NCBI GenBank assembly: GCA_039180875.1
Contig: JBCDCY010000009.1
Location: 90,600 to 154,599, forward strand
Direction of reading: 5' to 3'
From: JBCDCY01 sp039180875
Lineage (GTDB): Bacteria; Pseudomonadota; Alphaproteobacteria; Rhodobacterales; Rhodobacteraceae
Length of the DNA: 64,000 bases
The notes under the pieces were generated by a model. That model was not told the origin of the DNA and did no database searches. It was given only the letters and a program-made list of their open reading frames with translations. Positions 41,480 through 50,104 of this stretch are shown here, piece by piece (positions within the stretch are counted from its first letter, which is position 1; every line of letters starts with the position of its first letter). The position numbers and the translations under genes are program-made.

Positions 41480-42499
41480 TTGAGCAAGCCGAGGAAGCAT
41501 CATTATATACAAGCGGCTCACCTTGAAGGATTTGTAGAAGACTCTAAGAGTCTATTTCTATATAGTAAGGATGGTCTGTCTTTCTGGGCAGGTATAAGCG
41601 ACGCTTTTTCAGAAAGAGACCTGTATTCATTTGGGCTCAATGGTGATCTCGCTCCAGAGTTTGAAGTTGAGTTTAACGGAAAAGTCGAGAGCCATCTTTT
41701 TCCATCCCTGAGGGCGACGAATGCCGCGAAAGAGATTTTACCCTCGCACCTGCCAAACTTGGTTGAGTATATTGCCTTTTCGCATATTCGTAGCCCCACT
41801 TTCCGCGACCTAATAATTGAATACCTGAGACTTAAGGTCAAAAGTCAAATAAAAATTATGGATAATTCAGGCGACCTTCCCAAGCCACCACCAGAGATTG
41901 ACTCCTCCATCTCAGAGCTGATCAATGAAGGCCAGATTTCTATTGAAATTTGCAACTCAAAATTCCTTGAATTCATGTGTAATGAGGTGAATAATTTTTT
42001 CAATATACTGTATAGAAAATTTAATTGGCAGTTGGTTGTCTCTGATCGACATCAGTTCATCATAGGAGATCAGCCAGTAACGATCATTCATCCCGGCCGT
42101 GACTATCGCGGATATGGAATTCCGCCGGGTGGCGATGGGTGCGAGGTTGCATTTCCTCTCTCGAGCGAGTGCTGCATGTTAGGGACTTGGGGGAAGCACT
42201 ACGGCAATATCTGCGATAGGGGCTCTGTTGATGAGCTAAACAAGAGACAAGCTCTTTTTGCGAGGAGATTTGTTGCTACGGGAATTGAATCAAAGGGCGT
42301 CGAAAGGCTGGTTAGACGATATAAAAATTGGGCGTATGCGAGCATGGTTGACAATATTGAGCATGATGATGGAGGACTCCAGTTATTGAGGCTGGGCATC
42401 TACCCGAGGTTAACTTCAAAGTACAAGAAAACCCCGAAAAACCCAACTGTCTTGTCTAGTTCCGCGATCCCGAAAGCACTGCGAAAAAAGCGCCAATAG
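41480..42499 (+). CDS. DUF4238 domain-containing protein on a low-GC insertion
   Basis: A 339-residue soluble protein. PRKHHYIQAAHLEGFVED matches the N-terminal KHHYIPxxxLxGF of DUF4238, and QFIIGDQPVTI its central (S/G)DxPV block. The family has no settled function; some members occur near phage and defence genes. Base composition is strikingly different: two 60-nt rows counted by hand are 37% and 43% G+C against about two-thirds for the flanks, with AT-rich codons throughout. The start is TTG, with GGAG 12 nt upstream. No partner, integrase or repeat flanks it. Recent horizontal acquisition is inferred. Confidence 0.85.
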   Translation: MSKPRKHHYIQAAHLEGFVEDSKSLFLYSKDGLSFWAGISDAFSERDLYSFGLNGDLAPEFEVEFNGKVESHLFPSLRATNAAKEILPSHLPNLVEYIAFSHIRSPTFRDLIIEYLRLKVKSQIKIMDNSGDLPKPPPEIDSSISELINEGQISIEICNSKFLEFMCNEVNNFFNILYRKFNWQLVVSDRHQFIIGDQPVTIIHPGRDYRGYGIPPGGDGCEVAFPLSSECCMLGTWGKHYGNICDRGSVDELNKRQALFARRFVATGIESKGVERLVRRYKNWAYASMVDNIEHDDGGLQLLRLGIYPRLTSKYKKTPKNPTVLSSSAIPKALRKKRQ

Positions 42500-42710
42500 C
42501 TATCCTATGCAGTTGGGTCGACCACCAAGCTCCACAGCCGCCGCATCGAAAACACCTCCGATACCCCTAGCAGGCCAGCAGCGCTGACAGGATCGCGGCG
42601 AGACTGTAGACCGGCGGCTGCTCGTCGGCGGGGATAGCGACGAGGCGCCCTCACCTGCCTCGGCTCAAGCACACCGTGATGCCACTAACGCCGTAGACAC
42701 TCGCGCACAG
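42500..42710. other. Scar downstream of the low-GC gene
   Basis: Composition returns to high GC by about 42530. A 27-codon minus-strand open stretch (42567-42650, ADEQPPVYSLAAILSALLAC then stop) looks like the tail of a decayed gene, but I do not recognise it. No direct repeats to the 41448 side are visible. Confidence 0.3.
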
Positions 42711-42738
42711 TTGACCCCGCGCCCCGTCAGTCTAGCTC
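42711..42738 (+). promoter_or_regulatory. Probable promoter of the DUF2461 gene
   Basis: TTGACC (42711-42716), a 16-nt spacer and TAGCTC (42733-42738) are followed by GGGAGG and the ATG at 42761. Confidence 0.5.
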
Positions 42739-42760
42739 CGCAACCGAGGGAGGATGCGGG

Positions 42761-43417
42761 ATGGCGGACGGATTTGCCGAGATGGTGGTGACGGCGAACG
42801 GCTTTTTCGCCGAGCTCGCTCGGAACAACAGCAAGGACTGGTACGAGCCGCGGAAGGCCTTCTACACCACCGAAATCAAGAAGCCGGCGGAGCTGCTCGG
42901 CAACCTCTTGGCCGAGGACTTCGCCCGGCTGACCGGCAAGCCGCACAAGCCCAAGATCTTCCGCATCCACCGCGATGTGCGCTTCTCCAAGGACAAGACC
43001 CCCTACAACGCCCATCTCCACATCCTCTGGACCCAGCAGCAGGGGGAGACGGCGCCGGCCTGGTTCTTCGGCTCGGCCCCCGACTATATCTCGCTCAGCA
43101 CCGGGGTGATGGGCCTGCAGGGCGACCGCCTCACCCGCTTCCGGGCCTTCGTGGATCGGGAGGGCGACGCGCTGACGGACGCCATCGAGGGGGCGGCGGG
43201 GGCCGAGATCTCCACCTGGGGGCCGGATCCGTTGAAGCGCGTGCCGAAGCCCTATGACCAAGACCACCCCCATGCCGAGCTGCTGAAGCGCAAGAACCTG
43301 ATCGTCACCGTGCCCCCCGCCGGGAACTGGAAAGCCGACGGCCTCGTACCGGCGATCGTCGCGACGGCGGAGGCGTTGCTGCCCGTCTGGCGCCTGCTGG
43401 ACGAGCATCTGGGGTGA
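42761..43417 (+). CDS. DUF2461 / TIGR02453 family protein
   Basis: A 218-residue protein. FFAELARNNSKDWYEPRKAFY, FRIHRDVRFSKDKTPYNAHL and WFFGSAPDYISLSTGVMGLQGDRL match the DUF2461 family (the first block being close to the NNNKxWF signature). Function unknown. GGGAGGATGCGGG precedes the ATG. It is followed after 36 nt by the lhr-type gene, so they may share a transcript. Confidence 0.9.
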   Translation: MADGFAEMVVTANGFFAELARNNSKDWYEPRKAFYTTEIKKPAELLGNLLAEDFARLTGKPHKPKIFRIHRDVRFSKDKTPYNAHLHILWTQQQGETAPAWFFGSAPDYISLSTGVMGLQGDRLTRFRAFVDREGDALTDAIEGAAGAEISTWGPDPLKRVPKPYDQDHPHAELLKRKNLIVTVPPAGNWKADGLVPAIVATAEALLPVWRLLDEHLG

Positions 43418-43453
43418 GGGTGCCCGCCGCTGCCGGGCGCTGGGCTTAGGCGC

Positions 43454-46400
43454 GTGGAGCATGGGCCCGTCGGCGACGGCGCGGGCGCCTTCCCGGCGCA
43501 TTTCCACCCTGCGACCACCGCCTGGTTCGCCGGCCGCTTCGGCCAGCCCATCCCCGCCCAGGCCCGCGGCTGGGCGGAGATCGCGGCGGGTCGGCACACC
43601 CTGATCTCCGCCCCCACGGGCGCAGGCAAGACGCTGGCCGCCTTCCTCTCCGCCATCGACGCGCTGGTATCGGCTGGCACGGAGGGGCCGCTCGCGGACG
43701 CGACCCAGGTCGTCTACGTCTCCCCGCTCAAGGCGCTCAGCAACGATGTGGAGCGCAACCTGGCCGAACCGCTTGCCGGCATCGCCGAAGCCGCGGGCGG
43801 CGATCTGGCGATCACCACTGCGGTGCGGACCGGGGATACGACGCCCGCCGCCCGGGCCCGGATGGTGCGAAAGCCGCCCCATATCCTGGTGACGACGCCG
43901 GAGGGGCTTTACGCCCTCGTCACCTCCGACGGCGGGCGCAGGATGCTCGGCCAGGTGCGGACGGTGATCGTGGACGAGATCCACGCCCTCGCCCCAGACC
44001 GGCGGGGTGCCCATCTGTCCCTGACCCTCGAGAGGTTGGATGCCCTGGTGGGCACGCCCGTGCAGCGCATCGGCCTCTCCGCCACGCAAAAGCCGATCGA
44101 GGAGGTCGCCCGGTTTCTGGTGGGTGGCGAGGACCAAGACTGCGCCATTGTCGATGAGGGCCACGCCCGGACCAGGGATCTGCGGATCGAGATCCCGGGC
44201 TCCCCCCTCCAAGCCATCATGCCCAACGAGGTGTGGGAGGAGGTCTATGACCGCGTCGTCCACCTGGTCGACACTCACCGCACCACCCTCGTCTTCGTCA
44301 ACGCCCGTCGGCAGTGTGAGCGGGTGGCGCATGACCTGGCCCAGCGGCTGGGCAAGGAGCATGTCGCCTCCCACCATGGCAGCCTGTCGCAAGCGCTGCG
44401 CCTCAATGCGGAGGTGCGGTTGAAGGCGGGGGAGCTCAAGGTTCTGGTCGCCACCGCCTCGCTCGAGCTCGGCATCGACATCGGCGATGTCGACCTCGTG
44501 ATCCAACTCGGCTCCGTCAAGCGGATCGCGATGTTCCTGCAGCGGGTGGGCCGGGCGAACCACCACCATGGCGGCGTGCCGAAGGGGCGGATCTTCCCCC
44601 TCAGCCGGGATGAGTTGGTGGAATGCGTGGCGCTGCTTCGTGCGGTCGATCGCGGGGAGCTCGACCGGCTGCGGATCCCGGACCATCCCCTCGACGTCCT
44701 GGCGCAGCAGATCGTCGCCACCTCCGTCACCGGGGATTGGTCGGCCGACGACCTGTTTGCGCTTGCCACCCGCGCCTATCCCTACCGCGCGCTCCGCCGG
44801 GCCGACTTCGATGCGGTGCTGGAGATGCTGGCATCCGGTTTCCCGACGGAGCGGGGGAGGCGCGGCACCCTTATCAGCTACGACCGGATAAACGGCGTCG
44901 TCGGTGCCCGCCGGGGGGCCAAGATGACCTGCCTTGCCTCGGGCGGCACGATCCCCGACAGCGGCGATTATCAGGTCCGGCTGGAGCCCCAGGGCGTGGT
45001 CGTGGGCGCCATTGCCGAGGACTTCGCCATCCACCAACTGCCGGGCCACGTGATCCAGCTCGGCAGCAACACCTGGCGCATTCTGCAGGTGAGCGCCACC
45101 GAGGTGCGGGTGGAGGCTGCCCCCGGCCAGGCCCCCTACATGCCCGTCTGGTTCGGAGAGGCGCCGGCGCGGAGCGACGAGCTGTCGGCAGAGGTCGCCG
45201 CGCTCCGGGCCGAGATCTCTGCCGCGTCGACGGCAGACCATGCGGTGGCCGCACTCACCGAGGCGCCCTGGATCGACCCGCCCGCCGCCGGGCAGCTCGT
45301 CGCCTATCTCCGCTCGGTGGAGGAGGCGCTCGGCCATATGCCGACGCAAGAGACGGTGGTGGCGGAGCGCTTTCTCGACATGGCCGGGGATGAGCAGGTG
45401 GTGCTGCACAGCCCCTTCGGCATGGGGGTGAATCGGGCCTGGGCGCTCGCCCTCCGCCACATCCTCGGCACGCGCTTCGGGGTGGAGCTTCAGGCGGCAG
45501 CGGTGGACGACGCGATCCTGATCTCGCTGCCGAAGAAGGCGAAATTTCCGCTCGGCGAGACCTATCAACTGGTGACCGCAGCCGAGGTGATGGAGGTCGT
45601 GGCCCAGGCGACGCTCGACATCCCGATGTTCATGATCCGCTGGCGCTGGGCGGCCTCGCGCGCCCTGGCCGTGCCCCGCCAGCGCGGCGGGCGCCGCGTG
45701 CCGCCCCATATCCAGCGCACCGATGCCGATGAACTGCTGCTCTCGGCCTTTCCCCAGCAGCGCGTGGTGCGCCAGCGTGAGGGGCGGGAGGGGGGCCTAA
45801 AAAGCGCCAACCGGGCGGGCAGTGGGACGCGTGAGATCCCGGATCATCCCCTGGTGACGCAGACCCTCAACGATTGCCTCTACGAGGCGATGGATCTGGA
45901 GGGCTTCGCGGCCCTCCTCGACCGGATCGAGGCCGGGGAGGTGCAGGCCCGGGTGGTGGAGCGATTGACACCGTCGCCCGCCGCTTTCGCCGTGCTGACG
46001 GCCAAGCCGCCCTCCTTCCTCGACGACGCACCGCTCATGGATCGGCGCGCGCGCAACGTCTCCGCCGGCCCGAGCCATTTGTCGCTCGAGGCGGAGACGG
46101 TGGTGCATCCCGACGCCGTCACCCGGATCGCGCGGGAGGTGACGCCCGATCTCCGCACGCTCGAGGATCTGGCGAACCACCTCTCCCTCTCCGGTGTCCT
46201 GACCGACGATGAGGTGGCGGAGAGCCGCCCCTGGATGGAGGAGCTGGCGGCAACCGGCCGCGCCGTGCGGTTTCGGGTGGAAGACGGCCGGCATCTCTGG
46301 GCCGCGGCGGAACGCCTTCCCGAGGTCGCCGCGGCCTTCCCGGAGGCGCGCGCGGTCACGGAGGAGGTCGCGGACCTGTCCCCGGAGGCTGCCCTCGCCG

Positions 46401-47764
46401 GCGTCCTTCGCGGTCGGCTCGAGGTGAGCGGTCCGGTGACCGACGCCGACCTGGCAGGCACGCTCGGCTGCCCGGCAGCGCTCGCCAAGGCGGCGCTCCA
46501 TGCGCTTGAGGAGGAGGGTGCCGTCCTTCGCGGCCGCTACGATCCCGCCCGGCCGGAGGTGGAGACCTGGTGCGACCGCCGCGTCCTCTCCCGCATCCAG
46601 CGTCTCACCCGCAACAAATTGCGGGCGGAGATCGAGCCGGTGACGCTGCAGCAGTTCTACCGGTTCCTGCTCCGTTGGCATGGCCTCACCCCAGGTGACC
46701 GGCGCCAGGGTCGGGACGGCCTCGCCGACACGCTGGCTATGCTCGACGGCATCGAGTTGCCGGCGGCGACGTGGGAGACGGAGGTGCTCGCCGCCCGCCT
46801 CGCCAGCTACGACATCCACGAACTGGACGAGCTCTGCCTCAGCGGCCGCTTCGGCTGGGGCCGCCTCTCTCACCCCCAGATCGCCAAGGGGGGCAAGACC
46901 CGCGCCGTCCTCTCCCGCACCACACCGATCGCGCTGTTTGAGACGGAACATGCCGAGACCTGGCGCCGCCTGGTGGGTCCAGCGCCGGAGCCGGTGGCCC
47001 TCTCGAGCCCCGCCGCCCGCTTGCACGCGGCGTTCCAGGAGGAGGGCCCCTCCTTCGTCGCCCAGATCGAGCGGGCGGTGCGGATGCTGAAGGGCCAGTA
47101 CGAGAGCGGTTTGATGGAGTTGGTGGCGACCGGCGATCTGACAGCCGACAGTTTCGCCGGCCTCCGCGTCCTCCTAGCCAAGCCGTCGAAGACCCGCCTC
47201 TCCCGCCTCGACATCATGCGGAACTCGAACTCCGGCCGCTGGGCCCTGCTGCCGGAGCGCACCGGGATCAGCGATCCGGTCGCGCGGGAGGCGGCGGTGG
47301 AGACCTATGCCCGCGCCGTCCTCCGCCGCTATGGCGTGGTCGTGCGCCGGGTCGTGCAGCGGGAGGGGGCCGGCGTCACCTGGCTCGAACTGCTCCGCGT
47401 GCTCCGCCGGATGGAGGCGCGGGGCGAGGTGCGGGGTGGCTACTTCGTCGCCGGCGCGGGGGGTGAGCATTATGCCCTGCCGGAGGCGCTGCCGATGCTG
47501 CGCGAGGTCCGCGCGGCCGAGCCCAAGGGCGCGCTCACCCGGATCTCCGCCGCCGATCCCCTGAACCTCACCGGAACCCTGACGACGGGGGAGCGGGTGG
47601 CGAGCCGCACCACGGCGCACCTCCTCCTCCGCGACGCGCTGCCGGTGGCGATCGCCGAGCGCGACCGGATCCGCCCACTCGACCCGGAGATCGAGCTTGG
47701 CCCCGAGGCGATGAACACCCTCCGCCGCAGCCCCGCACCGGCCGCCCTCGCCGCCTACGGCTAG
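43454..47764 (+). CDS. lhr: Lhr-type large DEAD/DEAH-box helicase
   Basis: A 1436-residue superfamily 2 helicase. Walker A SAPTGAGKT (52-60), IVDEIHALAPDRRGAHLSLTLERL (motif II, DEIH), GLSATQKPIEEVARFL (III), TLVFVNARRQCERVAHDL (IV), VLVATASLELGIDIGDVDLVIQLGS (V) and QRVGRANHHHGG (VI) are in order. The long C-terminal region with winged helix and Lhr-specific beta-sheet domains (MPVWFGEAPARSDELS; LRVLLAKPSKTRLSRLDIMRNSNSGRW) matches the DNA-repair Lhr of E. coli and mycobacteria. A GTG start follows the DUF2461 gene. It is one of the longest genes here and shows no break. Confidence 0.94.
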   Translation: MEHGPVGDGAGAFPAHFHPATTAWFAGRFGQPIPAQARGWAEIAAGRHTLISAPTGAGKTLAAFLSAIDALVSAGTEGPLADATQVVYVSPLKALSNDVERNLAEPLAGIAEAAGGDLAITTAVRTGDTTPAARARMVRKPPHILVTTPEGLYALVTSDGGRRMLGQVRTVIVDEIHALAPDRRGAHLSLTLERLDALVGTPVQRIGLSATQKPIEEVARFLVGGEDQDCAIVDEGHARTRDLRIEIPGSPLQAIMPNEVWEEVYDRVVHLVDTHRTTLVFVNARRQCERVAHDLAQRLGKEHVASHHGSLSQALRLNAEVRLKAGELKVLVATASLELGIDIGDVDLVIQLGSVKRIAMFLQRVGRANHHHGGVPKGRIFPLSRDELVECVALLRAVDRGELDRLRIPDHPLDVLAQQIVATSVTGDWSADDLFALATRAYPYRALRRADFDAVLEMLASGFPTERGRRGTLISYDRINGVVGARRGAKMTCLASGGTIPDSGDYQVRLEPQGVVVGAIAEDFAIHQLPGHVIQLGSNTWRILQVSATEVRVEAAPGQAPYMPVWFGEAPARSDELSAEVAALRAEISAASTADHAVAALTEAPWIDPPAAGQLVAYLRSVEEALGHMPTQETVVAERFLDMAGDEQVVLHSPFGMGVNRAWALALRHILGTRFGVELQAAAVDDAILISLPKKAKFPLGETYQLVTAAEVMEVVAQATLDIPMFMIRWRWAASRALAVPRQRGGRRVPPHIQRTDADELLLSAFPQQRVVRQREGREGGLKSANRAGSGTREIPDHPLVTQTLNDCLYEAMDLEGFAALLDRIEAGEVQARVVERLTPSPAAFAVLTAKPPSFLDDAPLMDRRARNVSAGPSHLSLEAETVVHPDAVTRIAREVTPDLRTLEDLANHLSLSGVLTDDEVAESRPWMEELAATGRAVRFRVEDGRHLWAAAERLPEVAAAFPEARAVTEEVADLSPEAALAGVLRGRLEVSGPVTDADLAGTLGCPAALAKAALHALEEEGAVLRGRYDPARPEVETWCDRRVLSRIQRLTRNKLRAEIEPVTLQQFYRFLLRWHGLTPGDRRQGRDGLADTLAMLDGIELPAATWETEVLAARLASYDIHELDELCLSGRFGWGRLSHPQIAKGGKTRAVLSRTTPIALFETEHAETWRRLVGPAPEPVALSSPAARLHAAFQEEGPSFVAQIERAVRMLKGQYESGLMELVATGDLTADSFAGLRVLLAKPSKTRLSRLDIMRNSNSGRWALLPERTGISDPVAREAAVETYARAVLRRYGVVVRRVVQREGAGVTWLELLRVLRRMEARGEVRGGYFVAGAGGEHYALPEALPMLREVRAAEPKGALTRISAADPLNLTGTLTTGERVASRTTAHLLLRDALPVAIAERDRIRPLDPEIELGPEAMNTLRRSPAPAALAAYG

Positions 47765-47798
47765 GCGGACAGCGGCGCCCGTTGCCGATGACGTGTCT

Positions 47799-47865
47799 GG
47801 ATATTTGGGCCACTGCGAAAGCCACGGGCCTTTCTTGCTGGTCCAAATATCCCCGCCGGAGGCAT
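47799..47865. repeat. Dispersed palindromic repeat, copy B
   Basis: A 54-nt imperfect inverted repeat (47799-47852): GGATATTTGG pairs perfectly with CCAAATATCC and the GAAAG/CTTTC arms pair around the centre, giving a stem of about 22 positions with two mismatches. The constant tail CCCCGCCGGAGGCAT follows. It lies 34 nt after the lhr stop; the sister copy is at 9078. Confidence 0.75.
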
Positions 47866-47902
47866 GCGTCTCTTTTGCAACGGTACCGGCCGCCCGGCCG
47901 CA

Positions 47903-47931
47903 TGGACAGGGGCAGGAGCGGCTGCTAGATC
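47903..47931 (+). promoter_or_regulatory. Probable promoter of yqaA-dsbB, leaderless layout
   Basis: TGGACA (47903-47908), a 17-nt spacer and TAGATC (47926-47931) end 6 nt before the ATG at 47938, so the transcript should begin at or next to the start codon. Confidence 0.55.
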
Positions 47932-47937
47932 GCGGCG

Positions 47938-48516
47938 ATGCTGCGCCGCCTCTACGACTGGACGATCTCCCTGGCGGCGACGCCTTACGCGCTCGTCGCG
48001 TTGGCCATCGTGAGCTTCGTCGAAAGCTCGGTCTTCCCGATCCCGCCCGACGTGCTGCTGATCCCCATGGTGATCGCTGCCCCGCACAAGGCCTGGCGGA
48101 TCGCGGCGGTCTGCACGATCTCCTCGGTCCTCGGCGGTCTTGCGGGCTACGGCATCGGCGCGCTGTTGTTCGAGGAGTTGGGCCGCCCGGTCCTCGACTT
48201 CTACGACAAGGCGACGGAATTCGAGGAGTTTTCGGCGCGCTACAACGACTACGGCGCCTGGGCCGTGCTGTTCGCCGGGGTCACGCCCTTTCCCTACAAG
48301 GTGATCACCATCACCTCGGGCGCCACGGGGCTCGACCTCGCCATCTTCACCGGCGCCTCGATCGTCGCGCGGGGCCTGCGGTTCTTCCTGGTGGCCGCTC
48401 TGCTCTGGCGCTTCGGGCCGCCGATCCGGGAGTTTATCGAGGCGCGGCTCGGCCTGATGGCCACCCTCTTCGTGGTGTTGCTCTTCGGCGGCTTTCTATT
48501 GGTCCGGGCGCTGTGA
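47938..48516 (+). CDS. YqaA family (DedA/SNARE-associated) membrane protein
   Basis: A 192-residue inner-membrane protein with about five hydrophobic segments: ATPYALVALAIVSFVESSVFPIPPDVLLIPMVIAAP opens with the E-x3-P-x-P signature of the DedA/VTT fold, then VLGGLAGYGIGALLFEELG, GAWAVLFAGVTPFPYKVITITSGATGL and a C-terminal pair of helices. DedA-type proteins move or flip polyprenyl or phospholipid carriers. The ATG lacks a ribosome site and is placed 6 nt after a -10 box. Its stop overlaps the dsbB GTG (GTGA). Confidence 0.9.
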   Translation: MLRRLYDWTISLAATPYALVALAIVSFVESSVFPIPPDVLLIPMVIAAPHKAWRIAAVCTISSVLGGLAGYGIGALLFEELGRPVLDFYDKATEFEEFSARYNDYGAWAVLFAGVTPFPYKVITITSGATGLDLAIFTGASIVARGLRFFLVAALLWRFGPPIREFIEARLGLMATLFVVLLFGGFLLVRAL

Positions 48517-48998
48517 GCGGGCGGCTGACGGCGGCGGTCGCGGGGCTCGGCTCTGCCGGTCTGCTGCTCGGGGCGCTGGCCTTTCAGTATCTCGGCGGCC
48601 TGCCGCCCTGCGCGCTCTGCATCTGGCAACGCTGGCCCCATGGCATCGCCATCGTCCTCGCCCTCGGCGCGCTGGCGCTGCCGTCCGTCCGCCGGCCCCT
48701 CGCCATCGCGGCGGCGCTGGCGGTCGCGGCGGGGGCGGCGATCGCGCTCTACCACACCGGGGTGGAGCAGCTTTGGTGGCCCGGCCCCGACACCTGCAGC
48801 GCCCCCGACATCAGCAACCTGACGGCGGAGGAGCTGCTCGACCGGCTGATGACCACGCCGGTCGTGCGCTGCGACGAGGTGCTCTGGTCCTTCGCCGGTC
48901 TCTCCATGGCGTCCTGGAACGGCGTGCTGTCGCTGGCGCTGATGGCCCTTTGGCTGGTCGCTGCCGCGCGTCAGGCGTCGAGCTCGGCATCCCAGTAG
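48513..48998 (+). CDS. dsbB: Disulfide bond formation protein DsbB
   Basis: A 161-residue four-helix membrane protein that reoxidises DsbA using quinone. LPPCALCIWQRWPHG has the first redox Cys pair (Cys33, Cys36), and HTGVEQLWWPGPDTCSA with Cys95 and VVRCDEVLWSFAGLSMA with Cys120 supply the second. GTG start overlapping the YqaA stop. The 3' end overlaps the convergent HNH gene by 28 nt. No dsbA is present in the window. Confidence 0.92.
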   Translation: MSGRLTAAVAGLGSAGLLLGALAFQYLGGLPPCALCIWQRWPHGIAIVLALGALALPSVRRPLAIAAALAVAAGAAIALYHTGVEQLWWPGPDTCSAPDISNLTAEELLDRLMTTPVVRCDEVLWSFAGLSMASWNGVLSLALMALWLVAAARQASSSASQ

Positions 48999-49555
48999 AG
49001 GAAGTCCATCCAGCTCTCGTGCAGGTAGTTGGGCGGGAACTTCCGCCCGACGTTCTGCAACTGCTCGGGCGAAGGCTCGGCCGGCGGGCGCGTCAGGCGC
49101 ATGCCCGCCTGCTTCAGGCTCCGCGCGCCCTTCTTCAGATTGCACGGCCCGCAAGAGGCCACGACGTTGGTCCAGATCGTCCGCCCGCCGCGGGAGCGGG
49201 GCACGACATGGTCGAACGTCATCTCGCCCCGGGCCCCGCAATACTGGCAGGTGAACTCGTCCCGGAGGAACAGGTTGAACCGGGTGAAGGCCGCCGTGCG
49301 GGCCGGGCGCACGTAGTCCTTCAGCACCACGACGGAGGGCAATTGGAACTCCGTCGAGGGGGAGCGCACCACCCGGTCATAGGCCGCCAGGATCGTCACC
49401 CGGTCGAGGAAGGAGGCCTTGATGGCGTCCTGCCATGTCCAGAGCGAGAGGGGGAAGTAGGAGAGCGGGCGGTAATCGGCATTGAGCACCAGGGCGGGAT
49501 GGTCGCGCAGGCTCGCCGGACTTCGCACGAAGGTCTCGGTAAAGCTGCTCTGCAT
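48971..49555 (-). CDS. HNH endonuclease family protein
   Basis: A 194-residue protein common in alphaproteobacteria. LNADYRPLSYFPLSLWTWQDAIK begins the characteristic N-terminal region, FLRDEFTCQYCGARGEMTFDHVVPRSRGG forms the HNH core with its CxxC and DHV, and WTNVVASCGPCNLKKGAR completes the zinc ribbon. Function is presumed nuclease but not established for this conserved housekeeping group. The ATG at 49555 follows AAGGGGG. It is convergent with dsbB, overlapping 28 nt. Confidence 0.9.
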   Translation of the reverse strand: MQSSFTETFVRSPASLRDHPALVLNADYRPLSYFPLSLWTWQDAIKASFLDRVTILAAYDRVVRSPSTEFQLPSVVVLKDYVRPARTAAFTRFNLFLRDEFTCQYCGARGEMTFDHVVPRSRGGRTIWTNVVASCGPCNLKKGARSLKQAGMRLTRPPAEPSPEQLQNVGRKFPPNYLHESWMDFLYWDAELDA

Positions 49556-49788
49556 GCCGTGTGCCCCCTTGGCCCCGTCGTCGCGCCAGACAGTTAGCGT
49601 CGTCACCTCGCCGTCCCAGTACGACCTCACGCTCCTCATCGGGCCAAGGCCCAGAATGCCAGTGGGAGACTACATCTCGTTTCGCCGCACGGACAATACC
49701 CTAAATCCGGCTCGCCGGTCTTCCGGGGCGGAAAGTATCCACAGGGCTTGACGCTTTTACGACGCGGGCGGTGCGGCCGATCCGGGCT

Positions 49789-50100
49789 TCAGTTCCCGTC
49801 CCAGCCGCCGCAATTGATGGTGGCGCGGCGATAGTGCCAGGGATCGCTCTCGCCGTATTTCTCGGTGAGCTGGCGCATCGCCCGGCGGGAGCGGGTGAGG
49901 GCGAAGACCCAACGTTCGAGCTCGGGCGAGCAGGGGATCGTCTGCATGAACCCGGCGAAGTCGTTGCCGTTGTGCGATGTCGCGGCGGAGAGCAGGCGGT
50001 CGGCCTCCTGCGAGCGGGTCTGGGCCGTCCCCATCTCCGGCATCAGCAGGAGTGTCGCGGCCAGGGCGGCGAGCCGCCGGTAGGGGCGGGGCGGCCGCAT
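49789..50100 (-). CDS. Small secreted protein of unknown function
   Basis: A 103-residue protein with a signal peptide (YRRLAALAATLLLMPEMGTAQ), then FAGFMQTIPCSPELERWVFALTRSRRAMRQL and DPWHYRRATINCGGWDGN. Two Cys could form a periplasmic disulfide. I do not recognise the family. It begins 4 nt after the esterase stop, so it is part of the glycosylase-esterase operon. The short, well-formed signal peptide and tight spacing support a real gene. Confidence 0.6.
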   Translation of the reverse strand: MRPPRPYRRLAALAATLLLMPEMGTAQTRSQEADRLLSAATSHNGNDFAGFMQTIPCSPELERWVFALTRSRRAMRQLTEKYGESDPWHYRRATINCGGWDGN

Positions 50101-50104
50101 CGCC

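Noticed and set aside
42567..42650. 27-codon minus-strand open stretch after the DUF4238 gene
   Set aside because: Too short and unrecognised; bounded by stops on both sides. Kept only as a possible scar.
42665..45709. 1014-codon minus-strand open frame
   Set aside because: Antisense to the DUF2461 gene and lhr, with no recognisable domain; a GC-rich shadow.
49735..49743. DnaA-box-like GTATCCACA
   Set aside because: A single site with one mismatch to TTATCCACA; no cluster or AT-rich unwinding element around it, so no origin is claimed.
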